A stretch of 64,000 nt of DNA from Kitasatospora cheerisanensis KCTC 2395. GTDB lineage: Bacteria; Actinomycetota; Actinomycetes; Streptomycetales; Streptomycetaceae. The notes under the pieces are model-generated. The model worked only from the letters and a program-made list of their open reading frames with translations. It made no database searches and was not told where the DNA came from. The stretch spans positions 3,789,767 through 3,853,766 of the forward strand of contig NZ_KK853997.1 of NCBI RefSeq assembly GCF_000696185.1, given 5' to 3'. Numbering within the stretch: the first letter of the stretch is position 1; each line of letters begins with the position of its first letter. This document shows, one piece after another, positions 10,799 to 20,762 of the stretch. A program made the translations under genes and the position numbers.

Positions 10799-11460
10799 CG
10801 GTAGCCGAGGCCGGGTTCGGTGACCAGGTGGCGGGGCCGGTGCGGGTCGCGTTCGAGCTTGCGGCGCAGGGCGGCGAAGTGGACCCGCAGGTAGTTGCCG
10901 TGGTGTTCGTGGCCGGGCCCCCAGACGGCGGTGAGGAGCTGCCGACGGGTGACCAGCCGGCCGGGGGCGGCGAGCAGCACGGTGAGCAGCCGCCACTCGG
11001 TGGGGGTGAGCCGGACCGGGCCGTCCGGGCCGGTGGCGCGGGCGGCGGCCGGGTCCACGGTGTGGTCGCCGATCCGGGCCAGTGGCGGGGCGGCGGCGGG
11101 GGCGGGGCGGCGGAGCACGGCGCGCAGCCGGGCGAAGAGTTCGTCCATGACGAAGGGTTTGGTGAGGTAGTCGTCGGCGCCTTCGTCGAGGGCCCGGATG
11201 CGGTCGGCGGGGTCGGTGCGGCCGGACAGCACGATGACCGGTGCGGCGCTGTGCAGCCGCAGGGCGCGCAGCACGTCCATGCCGTCCCGGTCGGGCAGGC
11301 CGAGGTCGAGCAGGACGGCGTCGGGCGGGGTCCGCTCGGCCAGTTCGAGGGCCTGCCGGGCGGTGCCGGCGGTGAGGGCCGCGTACTGGCGGGCCAGCAG
11401 GTTGAGCCGCAGGGTGCGCAGCAGGCGGGGTTCGTCGTCGACGGCGAGGACGCGGGTCAT
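10786..11460 (-). CDS. kdpE: KdpE response regulator (OmpR family)
   Basis: The 224-residue protein has an N-terminal receiver (VLAVDDEP, phospho-Asp in DAVLLDLGLPDRDG, K in YLTKPF) and a C-terminal winged helix of the OmpR/PhoB type ending GLGYRYLP. It is the last gene of the kdp operon, with a 4-bp ATGA overlap with kdpD, and in known systems it activates kdpFABC at low potassium or high osmolarity. OmpR-family regulators bind direct repeats about one helical turn apart; see the repeats at 18727-18788. Confidence 0.93.
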   Translation of the reverse strand: MTRVLAVDDEPRLLRTLRLNLLARQYAALTAGTARQALELAERTPPDAVLLDLGLPDRDGMDVLRALRLHSAAPVIVLSGRTDPADRIRALDEGADDYLTKPFVMDELFARLRAVLRRPAPAAAPPLARIGDHTVDPAAARATGPDGPVRLTPTEWRLLTVLLAAPGRLVTRRQLLTAVWGPGHEHHGNYLRVHFAALRRKLERDPHRPRHLVTEPGLGYRYLP

Positions 11461-14000
11461 CGGGTTTCCTCGGGGGGTGCTTCGGTGGCGGCGGGCAGGG
11501 TGAGCAGCATGGTGGTGCCGCCGCCGGGGGTGTCCTCGACGTCGAGGGTGCCGCCCATGGCCTCGGCGAGGCCGCGGGAGAGCGCGAGGCCGAGTCCGAG
11601 GCCGGTGGTGTTGTCGGTGTCGCCGAGGCGCTGGAACGGCAGGAAGACCCGGTCGCGGTCCTCGGGCGGGATGCCGGGGCCGCGGTCGACGACCCGGATC
11701 TCCACCCGGTCGGCGTGCCCGGACGCGGTGACCAGGACGGGTGCGCCGGGCGCGTTGTGCCGCAGCGCGTTGGTGACGACGTTGGCGAGGACGCGTTCCA
11801 GCAGCGGCGGGTCGGCGAGGACGGCCGGGGCGGTGTCGAGGTCGAGGGGGTGGACGGGCGCGGCGGGGTCGGGCAGCGAGTCGAGGGCGCGCGGCAGGAT
11901 CTCGTCCAGGTGGGTGGGCTGCAGGTGCAGGGTGAGGGCGCCGGCCTGGAGGCGGCTGAGGTCGAGCAGGTTGTCGACCAGCCGGGTGAGTTCGACCAGC
12001 GACTCGTCGGCGAGGGCGAGCAGTTCGGCCCGGTCGTCGGCGGAGAACTCGACCTCGGGGCTGCGCAGCGAGCCGACCGAGGCGAGCGCGGTGGCGAGCG
12101 GGGTGCGCAGGTCGTGGCTGACGGCGGCGAGCAGCGCGGTGCGCATCCGGTCGGCGGCGCGGATCGGTTCGACCTCGGCGGCGGCGGTGGCGAGCCGGTC
12201 GCGTTCCAGGGCGGCGGCCAGGTGGGCGGCGAACACGGACAGCACCCGGTGGTCGGTGTCGGGCAGCCGGCGTCCGGTGAGGACCAGCAACGCGTCGGCG
12301 CCGACCGGGAGTTCGGTGGTCTCGGGGTGCTCGTCCGGGGTCGCGGGGGTGTCGGTGCGGGCGAGCACCTCGCCGGTGGCGGGGACGAGCAGGGCGGCGG
12401 TGTCCAGGCCGAAGGAGGTGCGGGTGCGGTCCAGCAGGGCGGGGACGGCGTCGGCGCCGCGCAGCACCGAGCCGGCCAGCGTGGACAGCGTCTCGGCCTC
12501 GGCGGTGGCGCGGGCGGCGCGGGCGGTCTGCCGGGCCGCGTGGTCGACGACGGTGGACACGCAGAGCGCGACGGCGGCGAACACGGCGAGCGCGATGAAG
12601 TTGTTGGCCTCGCCGATGGTGAAGGTGTGCACCGGCGGGATGAAGTAGTAGTTCAGCAGCAGCGAGGCGACCAGGGAGGCGAGCAGCGCGGAGGTCGCGC
12701 CGCCGAGCAACGCGACGGCGACGACGCCGAGTTGGAAGATCAGCGCGTCGGTGGTGAGGTTCAGCGCGGTGTGCGCCTGGGAGAGCACGGCGGTCAGCAG
12801 GGTGGGGACGGCGAGCCCGGCGGCGTAGCCGGCCAGGGTGCGGCGGCGGGAGTGCCGGCGGCCGAGCGGGGGGAGCCGGCCGCGCCCGGTGAACGCGTGG
12901 GTGACCATGTGGACGTCGATGTCCTCGGAGCGGTCGACGGTGGTCTCGCCGATGCCGGGCCCGGTGAGGAAGCGGTTGGTGCGGCCGCGCCGGCTGGTGC
13001 CGAGGACGAGCTGGGTGGCGTCGCGGGCGCGGGCGAAGGTCAGCAGCGCCTCGGGGATGTCGTCGCCGACCACCACGTGGTAACTGCCGCCGAGGGACTC
13101 GACCAGGCCGCGCTGTTCGGCGAGCCGGCCGGGCGAGGCGCCGGCCAGGCCGTCGCTGCGGGTGACGTGCACGGCGAGCAGTTCGCCGCCGGCGGTGCGG
13201 TCGCAGATCCGGGCGGCGCGGCGGATCAGGGTGGGGCCCTCCGGTCCGCCGGTGAGGGCGACGACCACGCGTTCGCGGGTCTCCCACACCCGGTCGATGT
13301 TGTGCACGGCCCGGTAGTCGCGCAGCCCTTCGTCGACCCGGCCGGCCAGCCAGAGCAGCGCGAGTTCGCGCAGCGCGGTGAGGTTGCCGACCCGGAACCA
13401 GTTGGCGAGCGCGGCGTCGACCTTCTCGGCCCGGTAGACGTTGCCATGGGCGAGGCGGCGGCGCAGCGCCTGCGGGGCCATGTCGACCAGTTCGATCTGG
13501 TCGGCGCGGCGGACCACCTCGTCGGGGACGGTCTCGCGCTGCGGCACGCCGGTGATCTTCTGCACCACGTCGTTGAGCGACTCCAGGTGCTGGATGTTGA
13601 CGGTGGTGACCACGTCGATGCCGGCGGCGAGGAGTTCCTCGATGTCCTGCCAGCGCTTGGCGTGCCGCCCGCCGGGGACGTTGGTGTGGGCGAGTTCGTC
13701 GACCAGGGCGAGTTCGGGTCGGCGGCGCAGCAGCGCGTCCAGGTCGAGTTCGGCGAACTCGGTGCCGCGGTAGCGCCGCACGGTGCGCGGGAGTTGCTCC
13801 AGGCCGTCGAGCAGGCGGGCGGTGCGCGGCCGGTCGTGGGTCTCCAGCAGGCCGACCACCACGTCGGTGCCGCGTTCCCGGCGGCGGTGCGCCTCGTCGA
13901 GCATCCGGTAGGTCTTGCCGACGCCGGGGGCCGCGCCGAGGTAGACCCGTAGCCGGCCGCGCCGGTGGCCGGGGGGCTGTGCTCCGGGGGCGACTGGCAT
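11457..14000 (-). CDS. kdpD: KdpD osmosensitive potassium sensor kinase
   Basis: The 847-residue protein has the full KdpD layout: an N-terminal KdpD domain with Walker A GAAPGVGKT (22-30) and DELAHTNVPG, a universal-stress-protein-like domain (about 230-370), four closely spaced membrane helices (about 395-500), a GAF-like linker, the phosphoacceptor helix SHDLRTPLA (His about 629), and an ATPase domain with DRGPGIPPED. ATG 14000 is chosen because the KdpD domain starts just after it. It should phosphorylate KdpE. There is a 98-bp gap to kdpC upstream. Confidence 0.95.
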   Translation of the reverse strand: MPVAPGAQPPGHRRGRLRVYLGAAPGVGKTYRMLDEAHRRRERGTDVVVGLLETHDRPRTARLLDGLEQLPRTVRRYRGTEFAELDLDALLRRRPELALVDELAHTNVPGGRHAKRWQDIEELLAAGIDVVTTVNIQHLESLNDVVQKITGVPQRETVPDEVVRRADQIELVDMAPQALRRRLAHGNVYRAEKVDAALANWFRVGNLTALRELALLWLAGRVDEGLRDYRAVHNIDRVWETRERVVVALTGGPEGPTLIRRAARICDRTAGGELLAVHVTRSDGLAGASPGRLAEQRGLVESLGGSYHVVVGDDIPEALLTFARARDATQLVLGTSRRGRTNRFLTGPGIGETTVDRSEDIDVHMVTHAFTGRGRLPPLGRRHSRRRTLAGYAAGLAVPTLLTAVLSQAHTALNLTTDALIFQLGVVAVALLGGATSALLASLVASLLLNYYFIPPVHTFTIGEANNFIALAVFAAVALCVSTVVDHAARQTARAARATAEAETLSTLAGSVLRGADAVPALLDRTRTSFGLDTAALLVPATGEVLARTDTPATPDEHPETTELPVGADALLVLTGRRLPDTDHRVLSVFAAHLAAALERDRLATAAAEVEPIRAADRMRTALLAAVSHDLRTPLATALASVGSLRSPEVEFSADDRAELLALADESLVELTRLVDNLLDLSRLQAGALTLHLQPTHLDEILPRALDSLPDPAAPVHPLDLDTAPAVLADPPLLERVLANVVTNALRHNAPGAPVLVTASGHADRVEIRVVDRGPGIPPEDRDRVFLPFQRLGDTDNTTGLGLGLALSRGLAEAMGGTLDVEDTPGGGTTMLLTLPAATEAPPEETR

Positions 14001-14098
14001 GGCGGCTCGTCTCGCGGTCGTGGGCGGGAGGGGGTCGGGGACGCGTCCGGCCGGACCGGGCGGGGGAGCGCCCGGGCCGGCCGTGTCCTGACGTGCGG

Positions 14099-14716
14099 TC
14101 ACTTCAGTCCGGCGACCGCGCGGTTGAGCAGCAGCACGTTGACGCCCGGCTGTCCGAGGAAGCCCAGCGAGCGGCCGTCGGTGTACTTCTCGACCAGCCG
14201 GTCGAGCTGCTCGGCGGGCACGCCGCGGGCCTTGGCGACCCGCTGCACCTGCTGCTTCGCGTAGGCGACGGAGATCTGCGGGTCGAGCCCGGAGCCGGAG
14301 GCGGTCAGCGCGTCCGGCGGGACGCTCGCCGGGTCGACGCCGTCGAAGGCGGCGACGGCGGCGCGGCGCTCCTCGACGGCCTTCAGCAGCTCCTCGCTGT
14401 TCGGGCCGAGGTTGGAGGCGCCGGAGGACTTCGGGTCGTGGCCGCCGGCGGACGGGCGCGGCTGGAACCACTTCGGGTCGGGCTGCGCCTGCTCGTCGGG
14501 GTCGTCGGGGTTCTGCTTGGGCAGGTCGAAGCCCTGGGCGAGCAGGCCGGAGCCGATCTCCTTGCCGTCGGCCTTCACGATCGAGCCGTCGGCCCGGTCG
14601 GGGAAGGCGAGTTGGCTGATGCCGGTGACCAGCAGCGGGTAGGCGATGCCGAGGATCACGGTCATCACCAGCAGCATCCGCAGCGCGGTGAGGTGGGTGC
14701 GCAGGAAGGTGGGCAT
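14099..14716 (-). CDS. kdpC: KdpC subunit of the potassium-transporting ATPase
   Basis: The 205-residue protein has one N-terminal membrane helix (about 11-35) and a periplasm-side domain with the family segments NLGPNSEEL, ASGSGLDPQIS and FLGQPGVNVLLLN. KdpC is the accessory subunit that stabilises the KdpFABC complex and helps nucleotide binding by KdpB. It lies 19 bp after kdpB. A short Gly/Ser-poor insert (about 70-100) is typical of actinobacterial versions. Confidence 0.95.
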   Translation of the reverse strand: MPTFLRTHLTALRMLLVMTVILGIAYPLLVTGISQLAFPDRADGSIVKADGKEIGSGLLAQGFDLPKQNPDDPDEQAQPDPKWFQPRPSAGGHDPKSSGASNLGPNSEELLKAVEERRAAVAAFDGVDPASVPPDALTASGSGLDPQISVAYAKQQVQRVAKARGVPAEQLDRLVEKYTDGRSLGFLGQPGVNVLLLNRAVAGLK

Positions 14717-14735
14717 GTCTCGTTCTCCTCTCGTG

Positions 14736-16817
14736 TCAGCTCAGGCCGGGGACGAACTGGACGACCAGGTCGATCAGTTTGATGCCGAGGAACGGCACCA
14801 CCAGACCGCCCAGGCCGTACACCCCGATGTTCCGGGAGAGCAGCGAACCGGCGTCGGACGGGCGGTACTTGACGCCACGCAGGGCCAGCGGGATGAGGCC
14901 GACGATGACCAGGGCGTTGAAGACGATGGCCGAGGTGATCGCGGAGGTCGGGCTGTGCAGGCCCATGATGTTGAGGTGGCTCAGGCCGGGGTACACGCCG
15001 GCGAACATCGCGGGGATGATCGCGAAGTACTTGGCCACGTCGTTGGCGATCGAGAAGGTCGTCAACGCGCCTCGGGTGATGAGCAGTTGCTTGCCGATCT
15101 CGACGATCTCGATCAGCTTGGTCGGGTTGGAGTCCAGGTCCACCATGTTGCCGGCCTCCTTGGCCGCCATGGTGCCGGTGTTCATCGCCACGCCGACGTC
15201 GGCCTGGGCGAGCGCGGGGGCGTCGTTGGTGCCGTCGCCGGTCATCGCGACCAGCTTGCCGCCCTCCTGCTCCTTCTTGATCAGGGCCATCTTGTCCTCG
15301 GGCGTGGCCTCCGCGAGGAAGTCGTCGACGCCCGCCTCCTCGGCGATCGCCCGGGCGGTCAGCGGGTTGTCACCGGTGATCATCACGGTCTTGATGCCCA
15401 TCCGGCGGAGCTCCGCGAACCGCTCCCGCATGCCCTCCTTCACCACGTCCTTGAGGTGGATGACGCCGAGCACCCGGGGCGGGCGCTCCCCCTCGCGGTC
15501 GGCGACCACCAGCGGGGTGCCGCCGGCGGCGGAGATCCCGTCGACCAGCTGCGCCACCTCCGGGCCGACCGAACCGCCGTGCCCGGTCACCCAGTTGGCG
15601 ACCGAGGCGGCCGCGCCCTTGCGGACCTGCCGGCCGTCGCCCTCCGGCAGGTCCACGCCGGACATCCGGGTCTGCGCCGTGAACGGCACCCACTCGGCGT
15701 GCGCCAACTCGCCCTGGGCGCGGGCCCGCAGGCCGTACCCGGTCTTGGCGAGCACCACGATGGAGCGGCCCTCCGGGGTCTCGTCGGCCAGCGAGGACAG
15801 CTGCGCGGCGTCCGCCAGCTCCTCGACGGTGACGCCCCCGGCGGGCCGGAACTCGGCGGCCTGCCGGTTGCCGAGCGTGATGGTGCCGGTCTTGTCGAGC
15901 AGCAGGGTGTTGACGTCGCCGGCGGCCTCCACGGCCCGGCCCGACATCGCCAGCACGTTGCGCTGCACCAGCCGGTCCATGCCGGCGATGCCGATCGCCG
16001 ACAGCAGCGCGCCGATGGTGGTCGGGATCAGCGCGACGATCAGCGCCACCAGCACCACGGTGGGCTGCGGGGCGCCCGCGTAGGTCGCCATCGGCTGCAG
16101 GGTGACCACGGCGATCAGGAACACGATGGTCAGCGAGGCCAGCAGGATGTTCAGCGCGATCTCGTTCGGCGTCTTCTGCCGGGCCGCGCCCTCGACCAGG
16201 GCGATCATCCGGTCGATGAAGGTCTTGCCCGGCTCCGAGCCGATCCTGACCACGATCCGGTCGGACAGCACCTTGGTGCCGCCGGTCACCGCGGACCGGT
16301 CGCCGCCGGACTCGCGGATCACCGGCGCGGACTCGCCGGTGATCGCCGACTCGTCGACGCTGGCGATGCCCTCGACCACGTCGCCGTCGCCGGGGATCAC
16401 CTGCCCGGCCTCGACCACCACGTGGTCGCCCAGCCGCAGCGCGGTGCCCGCGACCTCCTCCTCGGCGGACGAGGCCGGCCAGTCGACCAGCCGCCGGGCC
16501 GTCGCGTCGGACTTGGTGCGGCGCAGCGTGTCGGCCTGCGCCTTGCCGCGGCCCTCGGCGACCGCCTCCGCCAGGTTGGCGAACACCGTGGTCAGCCAGA
16601 GCCAGGCGGTGATCGCCCAGGCGAACACCGACGGGTCGGCGATCGCGGCGACGGTGGTGACCACCGAGCCGACCTCGACCACGAACATCACCGGGTTCTT
16701 CACCATCACCCGGGGGTCGAGCTTCTTCACCGCGTCGGGCAGCGAGGTGAGCAGCAGCTTCGGGTCGAGCAGGCCTGCCGCCGCCCGGTGCGGTACGGGT
16801 TCAAGGGTGGTGGACAT
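14736..16817 (-). CDS. kdpB: KdpB ATPase subunit
   Basis: The 693-residue P-type ATPase subunit energises K+ import through KdpA. Landmarks: the actuator motif TGES, the phosphorylation site DKTGT (about 307), the family signature [12 protein letters not shown], and the hinge [12 protein letters not shown], with membrane helices on both sides. Its ATG overlaps the kdpA stop by one base (TGATG), indicating translational coupling. Full length for the family. Confidence 0.97.
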   Translation of the reverse strand: MSTTLEPVPHRAAAGLLDPKLLLTSLPDAVKKLDPRVMVKNPVMFVVEVGSVVTTVAAIADPSVFAWAITAWLWLTTVFANLAEAVAEGRGKAQADTLRRTKSDATARRLVDWPASSAEEEVAGTALRLGDHVVVEAGQVIPGDGDVVEGIASVDESAITGESAPVIRESGGDRSAVTGGTKVLSDRIVVRIGSEPGKTFIDRMIALVEGAARQKTPNEIALNILLASLTIVFLIAVVTLQPMATYAGAPQPTVVLVALIVALIPTTIGALLSAIGIAGMDRLVQRNVLAMSGRAVEAAGDVNTLLLDKTGTITLGNRQAAEFRPAGGVTVEELADAAQLSSLADETPEGRSIVVLAKTGYGLRARAQGELAHAEWVPFTAQTRMSGVDLPEGDGRQVRKGAAASVANWVTGHGGSVGPEVAQLVDGISAAGGTPLVVADREGERPPRVLGVIHLKDVVKEGMRERFAELRRMGIKTVMITGDNPLTARAIAEEAGVDDFLAEATPEDKMALIKKEQEGGKLVAMTGDGTNDAPALAQADVGVAMNTGTMAAKEAGNMVDLDSNPTKLIEIVEIGKQLLITRGALTTFSIANDVAKYFAIIPAMFAGVYPGLSHLNIMGLHSPTSAITSAIVFNALVIVGLIPLALRGVKYRPSDAGSLLSRNIGVYGLGGLVVPFLGIKLIDLVVQFVPGLS

Positions 16818-18478
16818 CAGTGGAGACCTTCTGCGATCGGCCCGAGGGCCAGGGCCGGGAAGTAGGTGAGGCCGACGACGATCAGCACCACGCCGGAGAG
16901 CAGGCCGACGAACAGCGGCCGGTGGGTGGGCAGGGTGCCGGCGCTCGCCGGGACGGGCTGCTGCCGGGCCAGCGAACCGGCCAGCGCCAGCACGAACACC
17001 ATCGGCAGGAACCGGCCGAACACCATCGCCAGGCCGAGCGCCGTGTCGTACCAGGCGGTGTTGACGGTGATGCCGGCGAACGCCGATCCGTTGTTGTTCG
17101 CGGCCGAGGTGAACGCGTACAGCACCTCGGAGAAGCCGTGCGGCCCGGAGTTGAGCATCCCGGCGCGCTCGCCGGGCAGGGCGATCGCGGTGCCGGCGCC
17201 GATCAGCACGAGGGCCGGCGTGGTGAGGATGTACAGCGAGGCGAACTTCATCTCCCGGCCGCCGAGCTTCTTGCCCAGGTACTCGGGGGTCCGGCCGACC
17301 ATCAGGCCGGCCACGAACACCGCGACGACCGCCAGGATCAGCATGCCGTACAGGCCCGAGCCGGTACCGCCGGGAGCGATCTCGCCGAGCATCATGTTGA
17401 AGATCGTCAGCCCGCCGCCGAACGGCGAGTACGAGTCGTGGAAGGAGTTCACCGCGCCGGTCGAGGTGAGCGTGGTGGAGGCCGCGAACAGGCTGGACCC
17501 GGCGATGCCGAACCGCTGCTCCTTGCCTTCCATCGCCGCACCGGCCGCCTGCAGGGCGGTGCCGCCGTGCTGGTGCTCGAAGAAGGTGATCAGCGCCGCC
17601 GAGGCCACCCAGAACAGGCCCATCACCGCGACGATCGCGTAGCCCTGCCGGTGGTCGCCGACCATCCGGCCGAAGGTGCGCGGCAGCGAGAACGCGATCA
17701 CCAGCAGCAGGAACACCTCCACCAGGTTGGTGAAGCCGGTCGGGTTCTCGAACGGGTGCGCCGAGTTGGCGTTGTAGAAGCCGCCGCCGTTGGTGCCGAG
17801 CAGCTTGATGACCTCCTGCGAAGCCACCGGGCCGCCGGGGACGGCCTGCTGACCGCCCGTCAACGTGGTCACCTCGTGGAAGCCGTGGAAGTTCTGCACC
17901 ACGCCGTTCGCGGCCAGCACCAGCGCGAACACGATCGCGATCGGCAGCAGCAGGCGCAGCGAGATCCGGGTCAGGTCCACCCAGAAGTTGCCGACCCGGT
18001 CGGTGCGGTTGCGGGTGAACCCGCGGATCAGCGCCGCCACCACGGCGATGCCGACGGCCGCGGAGACGAAGTTCTGCACCGCCAGGCCCGCCATCTGCAC
18101 CAGGTGGCCCATCGCGGACTCGCCGCTGTACGACTGCCAGTTGGTGTTGGTGGTGAACGAGATCGCGGTGTTCCAGGCCTGGTGCGCCTCCATCTCGGGC
18201 ACCCCCAGGCTCAGCAGCAGGTGCGTCTGCAGCCGGATCAGCCCGTACAGGAACAGCACCGACAGCGCGGAGAACGCCAGCACCGACCGCAGGTACACCG
18301 GCCAGCGCTGGTCGGCGTCGCCGTCGACGCCGACCACCCGGTACAGGGCCCTCTCGGCTCTCAGGTGCTTCGAGGTGGTGAGCAGCCGCGCGATGTAGTC
18401 GCCGAGCGGCCGGTAGCAGAGGGCCAGCGCGCCGACCAGGGCTATCGCCTGGAGCCAGCCGGCAAGGGTGTCGCCCAT
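16817..18478 (-). CDS. kdpA: KdpA potassium-translocating subunit
   Basis: The 553-residue membrane protein has ten or so helices and the repeated selectivity-filter loops of the KdpA/Trk superfamily, including [11 protein letters not shown] and NNNGSAF. KdpA is the K+-selective channel-like subunit of the complex. It is immediately downstream of kdpF (1 bp apart) and overlaps kdpB. Length and termini match the family. Confidence 0.97.
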   Translation of the reverse strand: MGDTLAGWLQAIALVGALALCYRPLGDYIARLLTTSKHLRAERALYRVVGVDGDADQRWPVYLRSVLAFSALSVLFLYGLIRLQTHLLLSLGVPEMEAHQAWNTAISFTTNTNWQSYSGESAMGHLVQMAGLAVQNFVSAAVGIAVVAALIRGFTRNRTDRVGNFWVDLTRISLRLLLPIAIVFALVLAANGVVQNFHGFHEVTTLTGGQQAVPGGPVASQEVIKLLGTNGGGFYNANSAHPFENPTGFTNLVEVFLLLVIAFSLPRTFGRMVGDHRQGYAIVAVMGLFWVASAALITFFEHQHGGTALQAAGAAMEGKEQRFGIAGSSLFAASTTLTSTGAVNSFHDSYSPFGGGLTIFNMMLGEIAPGGTGSGLYGMLILAVVAVFVAGLMVGRTPEYLGKKLGGREMKFASLYILTTPALVLIGAGTAIALPGERAGMLNSGPHGFSEVLYAFTSAANNNGSAFAGITVNTAWYDTALGLAMVFGRFLPMVFVLALAGSLARQQPVPASAGTLPTHRPLFVGLLSGVVLIVVGLTYFPALALGPIAEGLH

Positions 18479-18479
18479 G

Positions 18480-18569
18480 TCAGAACTTCTCCGGGTGGAT
18501 CAGTGCGAGAACGAGGTAGCCGACCAGCGCGGCGGCGACGATGAGACCGACGAGGTTCTCCGCGGTCAC
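18480..18569 (-). CDS. kdpF: KdpF membrane peptide
   Basis: A 29-residue peptide starting at GTG, almost entirely one transmembrane helix ([19 protein letters not shown]) followed by the typical HPEKF end. In other bacteria KdpF is a lipid-like stabiliser of KdpABC. Its GTG overlaps the stop of the peptide gene upstream (GTGA), and kdpA begins 1 bp after its stop. Confidence 0.85.
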   Translation of the reverse strand: MTAENLVGLIVAAALVGYLVLALIHPEKF

Positions 18570-18649
18570 AGCTTCTCCACCCCCCGCGCGATCAGGGCGA
18601 TGACGGCGAACACGGCAACCGTGATGCCGACATGGATCAGATCCGACAT
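18566..18649 (-). CDS. 27-residue membrane peptide heading the kdp operon
   Basis: ATG 18649 is preceded by GGTGGAG at a good distance. The product is one hydrophobic helix (VGITVAVFAVIALIA) flanked by a short acidic start and a basic/acidic tail (RGVEKL). Its stop overlaps the kdpF start by 4 bp, so translation of kdpF probably depends on it. The size and single-helix design resemble KdpF, so it could be a second accessory subunit or a leader peptide. I do not know a named family. Confidence 0.65.
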   Translation of the reverse strand: MSDLIHVGITVAVFAVIALIARGVEKL

Positions 18650-18726
18650 GGCTCCACCAAGGTGGCTCGGGACAACGGCCTGCGTATCTCGCCGGCACAG
18701 TGAGCCAAGCAGCGCCGTCGCCCTCA

Positions 18727-18788
18727 TCGACGCTTCCTGACGCCCCCCATACGGGTGGTCCCGCCCCCTTGACGCCTCCTTGACGCGC
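18727..18788. promoter_or_regulatory. Direct repeats upstream of kdp, candidate KdpE boxes
   Basis: On the plus strand CTGACGCC (18737), TTGACGCC (18769) and TTGACGCG (18780) share the core TGACGC at spacings of 32 and 11 bp, with a weaker TCGACGC at 18727. Direct repeats 11 bp apart are the usual footprint of OmpR-family regulators, and KdpE is of that family. The same cores with the same 11 and 32 bp spacings occur at 20763-20813 before the usp genes. The regulator assignment is inference. Confidence 0.5.
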
Positions 18789-18804
18789 GCCCGGGGCGCG
18801 GGGG

Positions 18805-19638
18805 CTACGCGGCGAGCAGGTCGGCCAGGGCGGTGAGGGTCTCGCCGAGGGGCCGGTCGAGGCGGGTGGTGGCGAGGTCGTCGCCGCGGGTGGTGCCGCG
18901 GGTGATGATGGCGACCGGCTTGCCGGTCTTCGCGGCGTGGCGGACGAAACGCAGGCCGGACATGACGGCCAGTGAGGAGCCGAGGACGAGCAGGGCCTCG
19001 GCCTCGTCGACCAGGCGGTAGCAGTGGTCGACGCGGTCCCTGGGGACGCTCTCGCCGAAGAACACCACGTCGGGCTTGAGGACGCCGCCGCAGCGGGCGC
19101 AGTCGGCGACGGCGAAGGACTCCACCAGGTCGTCGGGGACTTCGACGTCGCCGTCCGGGTTGATGCGCGAACCGGCGTCGCGGAAGGCCGGGTTGAGCGC
19201 GGCGAGGCGCTCGTCCAGTTCGGTGCGGGGGCTGACGGCGGCGCAGCCGAGGCAGATCACCCGGTCGAGGCCGCCGTGCAGTTCGACGGCGTCGGCGGTG
19301 CCGGCGGCGCGGTGCAGGCCGTCCACGTTCTGGGTGATCACGGCGGAGATCCGGCCGCTGTCGCGCAGGCGGGCCACCGCGTAGTGGCCGGCGTTCGGGC
19401 GGGCGCCGGCGATCACGGCGCGGCCGGCGTGGCTGCGGGCCCAGTAGCGCCGGCGGGCCGGCTCCCCCGCCAGGAACTCCTGGTACGTCATCGGCGCCCG
19501 GTGCCGGCGGATCCCGTCCGGTCCGCGGTAGTCCGGGATGCCGGACTCGGTGGACAGCCCGGCCCCGCTCAGCACCGCCACGCCGCCCCCGCCCAGCAGG
19601 CGGGCCACGGCGGCCAGGCCGTCCTCGTGCGCAGTCAT
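18805..19638 (-). CDS. Sirtuin, NAD-dependent protein deacylase
   Basis: The 277-residue protein has GAGLSTESGIPDYRG for NAD binding, the catalytic segment ITQNVDGLH and ELHG (His), and a structural zinc site of two CxxC pairs (CLGC and CARC, about 147-200). Bacterial sirtuins (CobB/SrtN type) remove acyl groups from lysines, for example on acetyl-CoA synthetase. The start at 19638 is preferred over 19647; a CACAAT hexamer lies 7 nt before it. It sits between kdp and the usp genes, all on the same strand, but with its own likely promoter. Confidence 0.9.
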   Translation of the reverse strand: MTAHEDGLAAVARLLGGGGVAVLSGAGLSTESGIPDYRGPDGIRRHRAPMTYQEFLAGEPARRRYWARSHAGRAVIAGARPNAGHYAVARLRDSGRISAVITQNVDGLHRAAGTADAVELHGGLDRVICLGCAAVSPRTELDERLAALNPAFRDAGSRINPDGDVEVPDDLVESFAVADCARCGGVLKPDVVFFGESVPRDRVDHCYRLVDEAEALLVLGSSLAVMSGLRFVRHAAKTGKPVAIITRGTTRGDDLATTRLDRPLGETLTALADLLAA

Positions 19639-19787
19639 ACCGTCCATTGTGGCCGCCCGGGCCGGCTCCGGGAGGAACGGGCATACGGCCCGGGCAGCGC
19701 CCCCACGCACCACCCGGACCGTTCCCGTGTGCGGCCGCCCCGGCCCCCACAGCCCGGACTGCCGCCGTCTTCAGTTGTACGTCGCCC

Positions 19788-20120
19788 TCACGGCCGGCGG
19801 GACAGCCGGGCCGTCAGTGCGGCGAGCAGGGCCGTGCCCGCGAACACCGCGAACTGCCGGGTCTCGAAGCCCCATCCCTGCCAACGCAGTTCGGCGTAGC
19901 GGTGTTCCGCGAAGCCGTTGTGGAACAGCCACGCCGCCAGGCCGATGACGGGTGCGGCCGGCAGCCGGGAGCGGGAGCCGAGCGCCCAGCACCCGGCCGC
20001 GAAGGCCGCCGTGCCGAACCAGCCGCCGCGCAGCTCCCCCACCAGGCCGAGCGCCGCGGTCAGCCCGGCCGCGCCGAGCAGCGCCGGCACGATGGACAGC
20101 CCGGCCGACGGGGCGGTCAC
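19788..20120 (-). CDS. Small integral membrane protein coupled to the usp gene
   Basis: The 110-residue protein begins at GTG 20120 and has about three to four hydrophobic segments (15-27, 36-47, 56-66 and 88-104). The GTG overlaps the stop of the universal stress protein gene (GTGA), so the two are translated together. No family recognised; the C-terminus is basic (RLSRRP) and probably cytoplasmic. Membrane anchoring or sensing for the stress protein is possible but unsupported. Confidence 0.6.
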   Translation of the reverse strand: MTAPSAGLSIVPALLGAAGLTAALGLVGELRGGWFGTAAFAAGCWALGSRSRLPAAPVIGLAAWLFHNGFAEHRYAELRWQGWGFETRQFAVFAGTALLAALTARLSRRP

Positions 20121-20664
20121 TCCCGGCCGGTCCGCCGGCCGGCGTCGACCAGGTCGCGCAGCTCGCTGTCGAGGGCCCGGGCGGCGAACAGGTGGCCACT
20201 CAACTCATCGAGGGTGACGGCGAGTTCGGAGCGCGGCACGACCAGCACGGGCAGGCCGCCCGGCGCAGGCAGTACGCGGGGACGGACCCGCGCAGGCCGC
20301 GGTGCAGCCAGGAGCCGGACGGGCCGAGCACCAGCAGGTCGCCGGGCCGGTCGGCGGCGGCGAGCAGGCTCGGGGCGGTCCGGCCCCGGACGGTGCGGGC
20401 GGTGAGCGGAACGCCCGGGTCGGCGCCGCCGAACGCCTCCGCCATCGCCTCGGCGAGCGTCGTCGCGGCGGCCTCGCGGACCGCGGTCAGCAGCGGCGGG
20501 CACGGCGAGCGGCGGTGGCCGAACTCGCCGCTCGGCGGCTCCCACGCGTGCAGGGCCAGCACCTCGCCGCCCAGCCGCCGGGCCTCGGCCACCGCGCGGT
20601 GCACGGCCGCCAGGCTGCCGAGCGATCCGCTGACCCCGACCACGATCCGCGGCCGCTGCTCCAT
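20117..20664 (-). CDS. Universal stress protein, apparent frameshift near 20250
   Basis: About 182 residues after restoring one C in a run near 20250. UspA-type fold: RIVVGVSGSLGSLAAVHRA at the start, ALHAWEPP after strand 2, and the nucleotide-loop region LLVLGPSGSWLHRGLRGSV followed by CPVLVVP. The Gly-x2-Gly-x9-Gly(S/T) ATP signature is only partly kept. A tail of about 45 residues extends beyond the usual Usp end. Divergent from another usp gene, with shared direct repeats in between; translationally coupled to the membrane protein at 19788. Confidence 0.75.
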
Positions 20665-20762
20665 GACACGTCCTCCGTCCAGGTACTCGCGGGCTCCGGC
20701 CTTCCGGTCGCCGGGGCCCGCGCCACCCAGCAGACCGCACCCCGGCCCGCCCCCGGCCGTCC

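Noticed and set aside
14646..16865. Long plus-strand open frame (739 codons) opposite kdpB
   Set aside because: It is the antisense shadow of a well-conserved P-type ATPase gene; high third-position GC keeps the opposite frames open. Same for the long frames opposite the S9 peptidase (46648-48477) and dnaX (56685-58355).
18650..18804. Cyclic di-AMP (ydaO-type) riboswitch in front of kdp
   Set aside because: Potassium genes are known riboswitch targets, but the conserved riboswitch core was not found; the region shows direct repeats instead.
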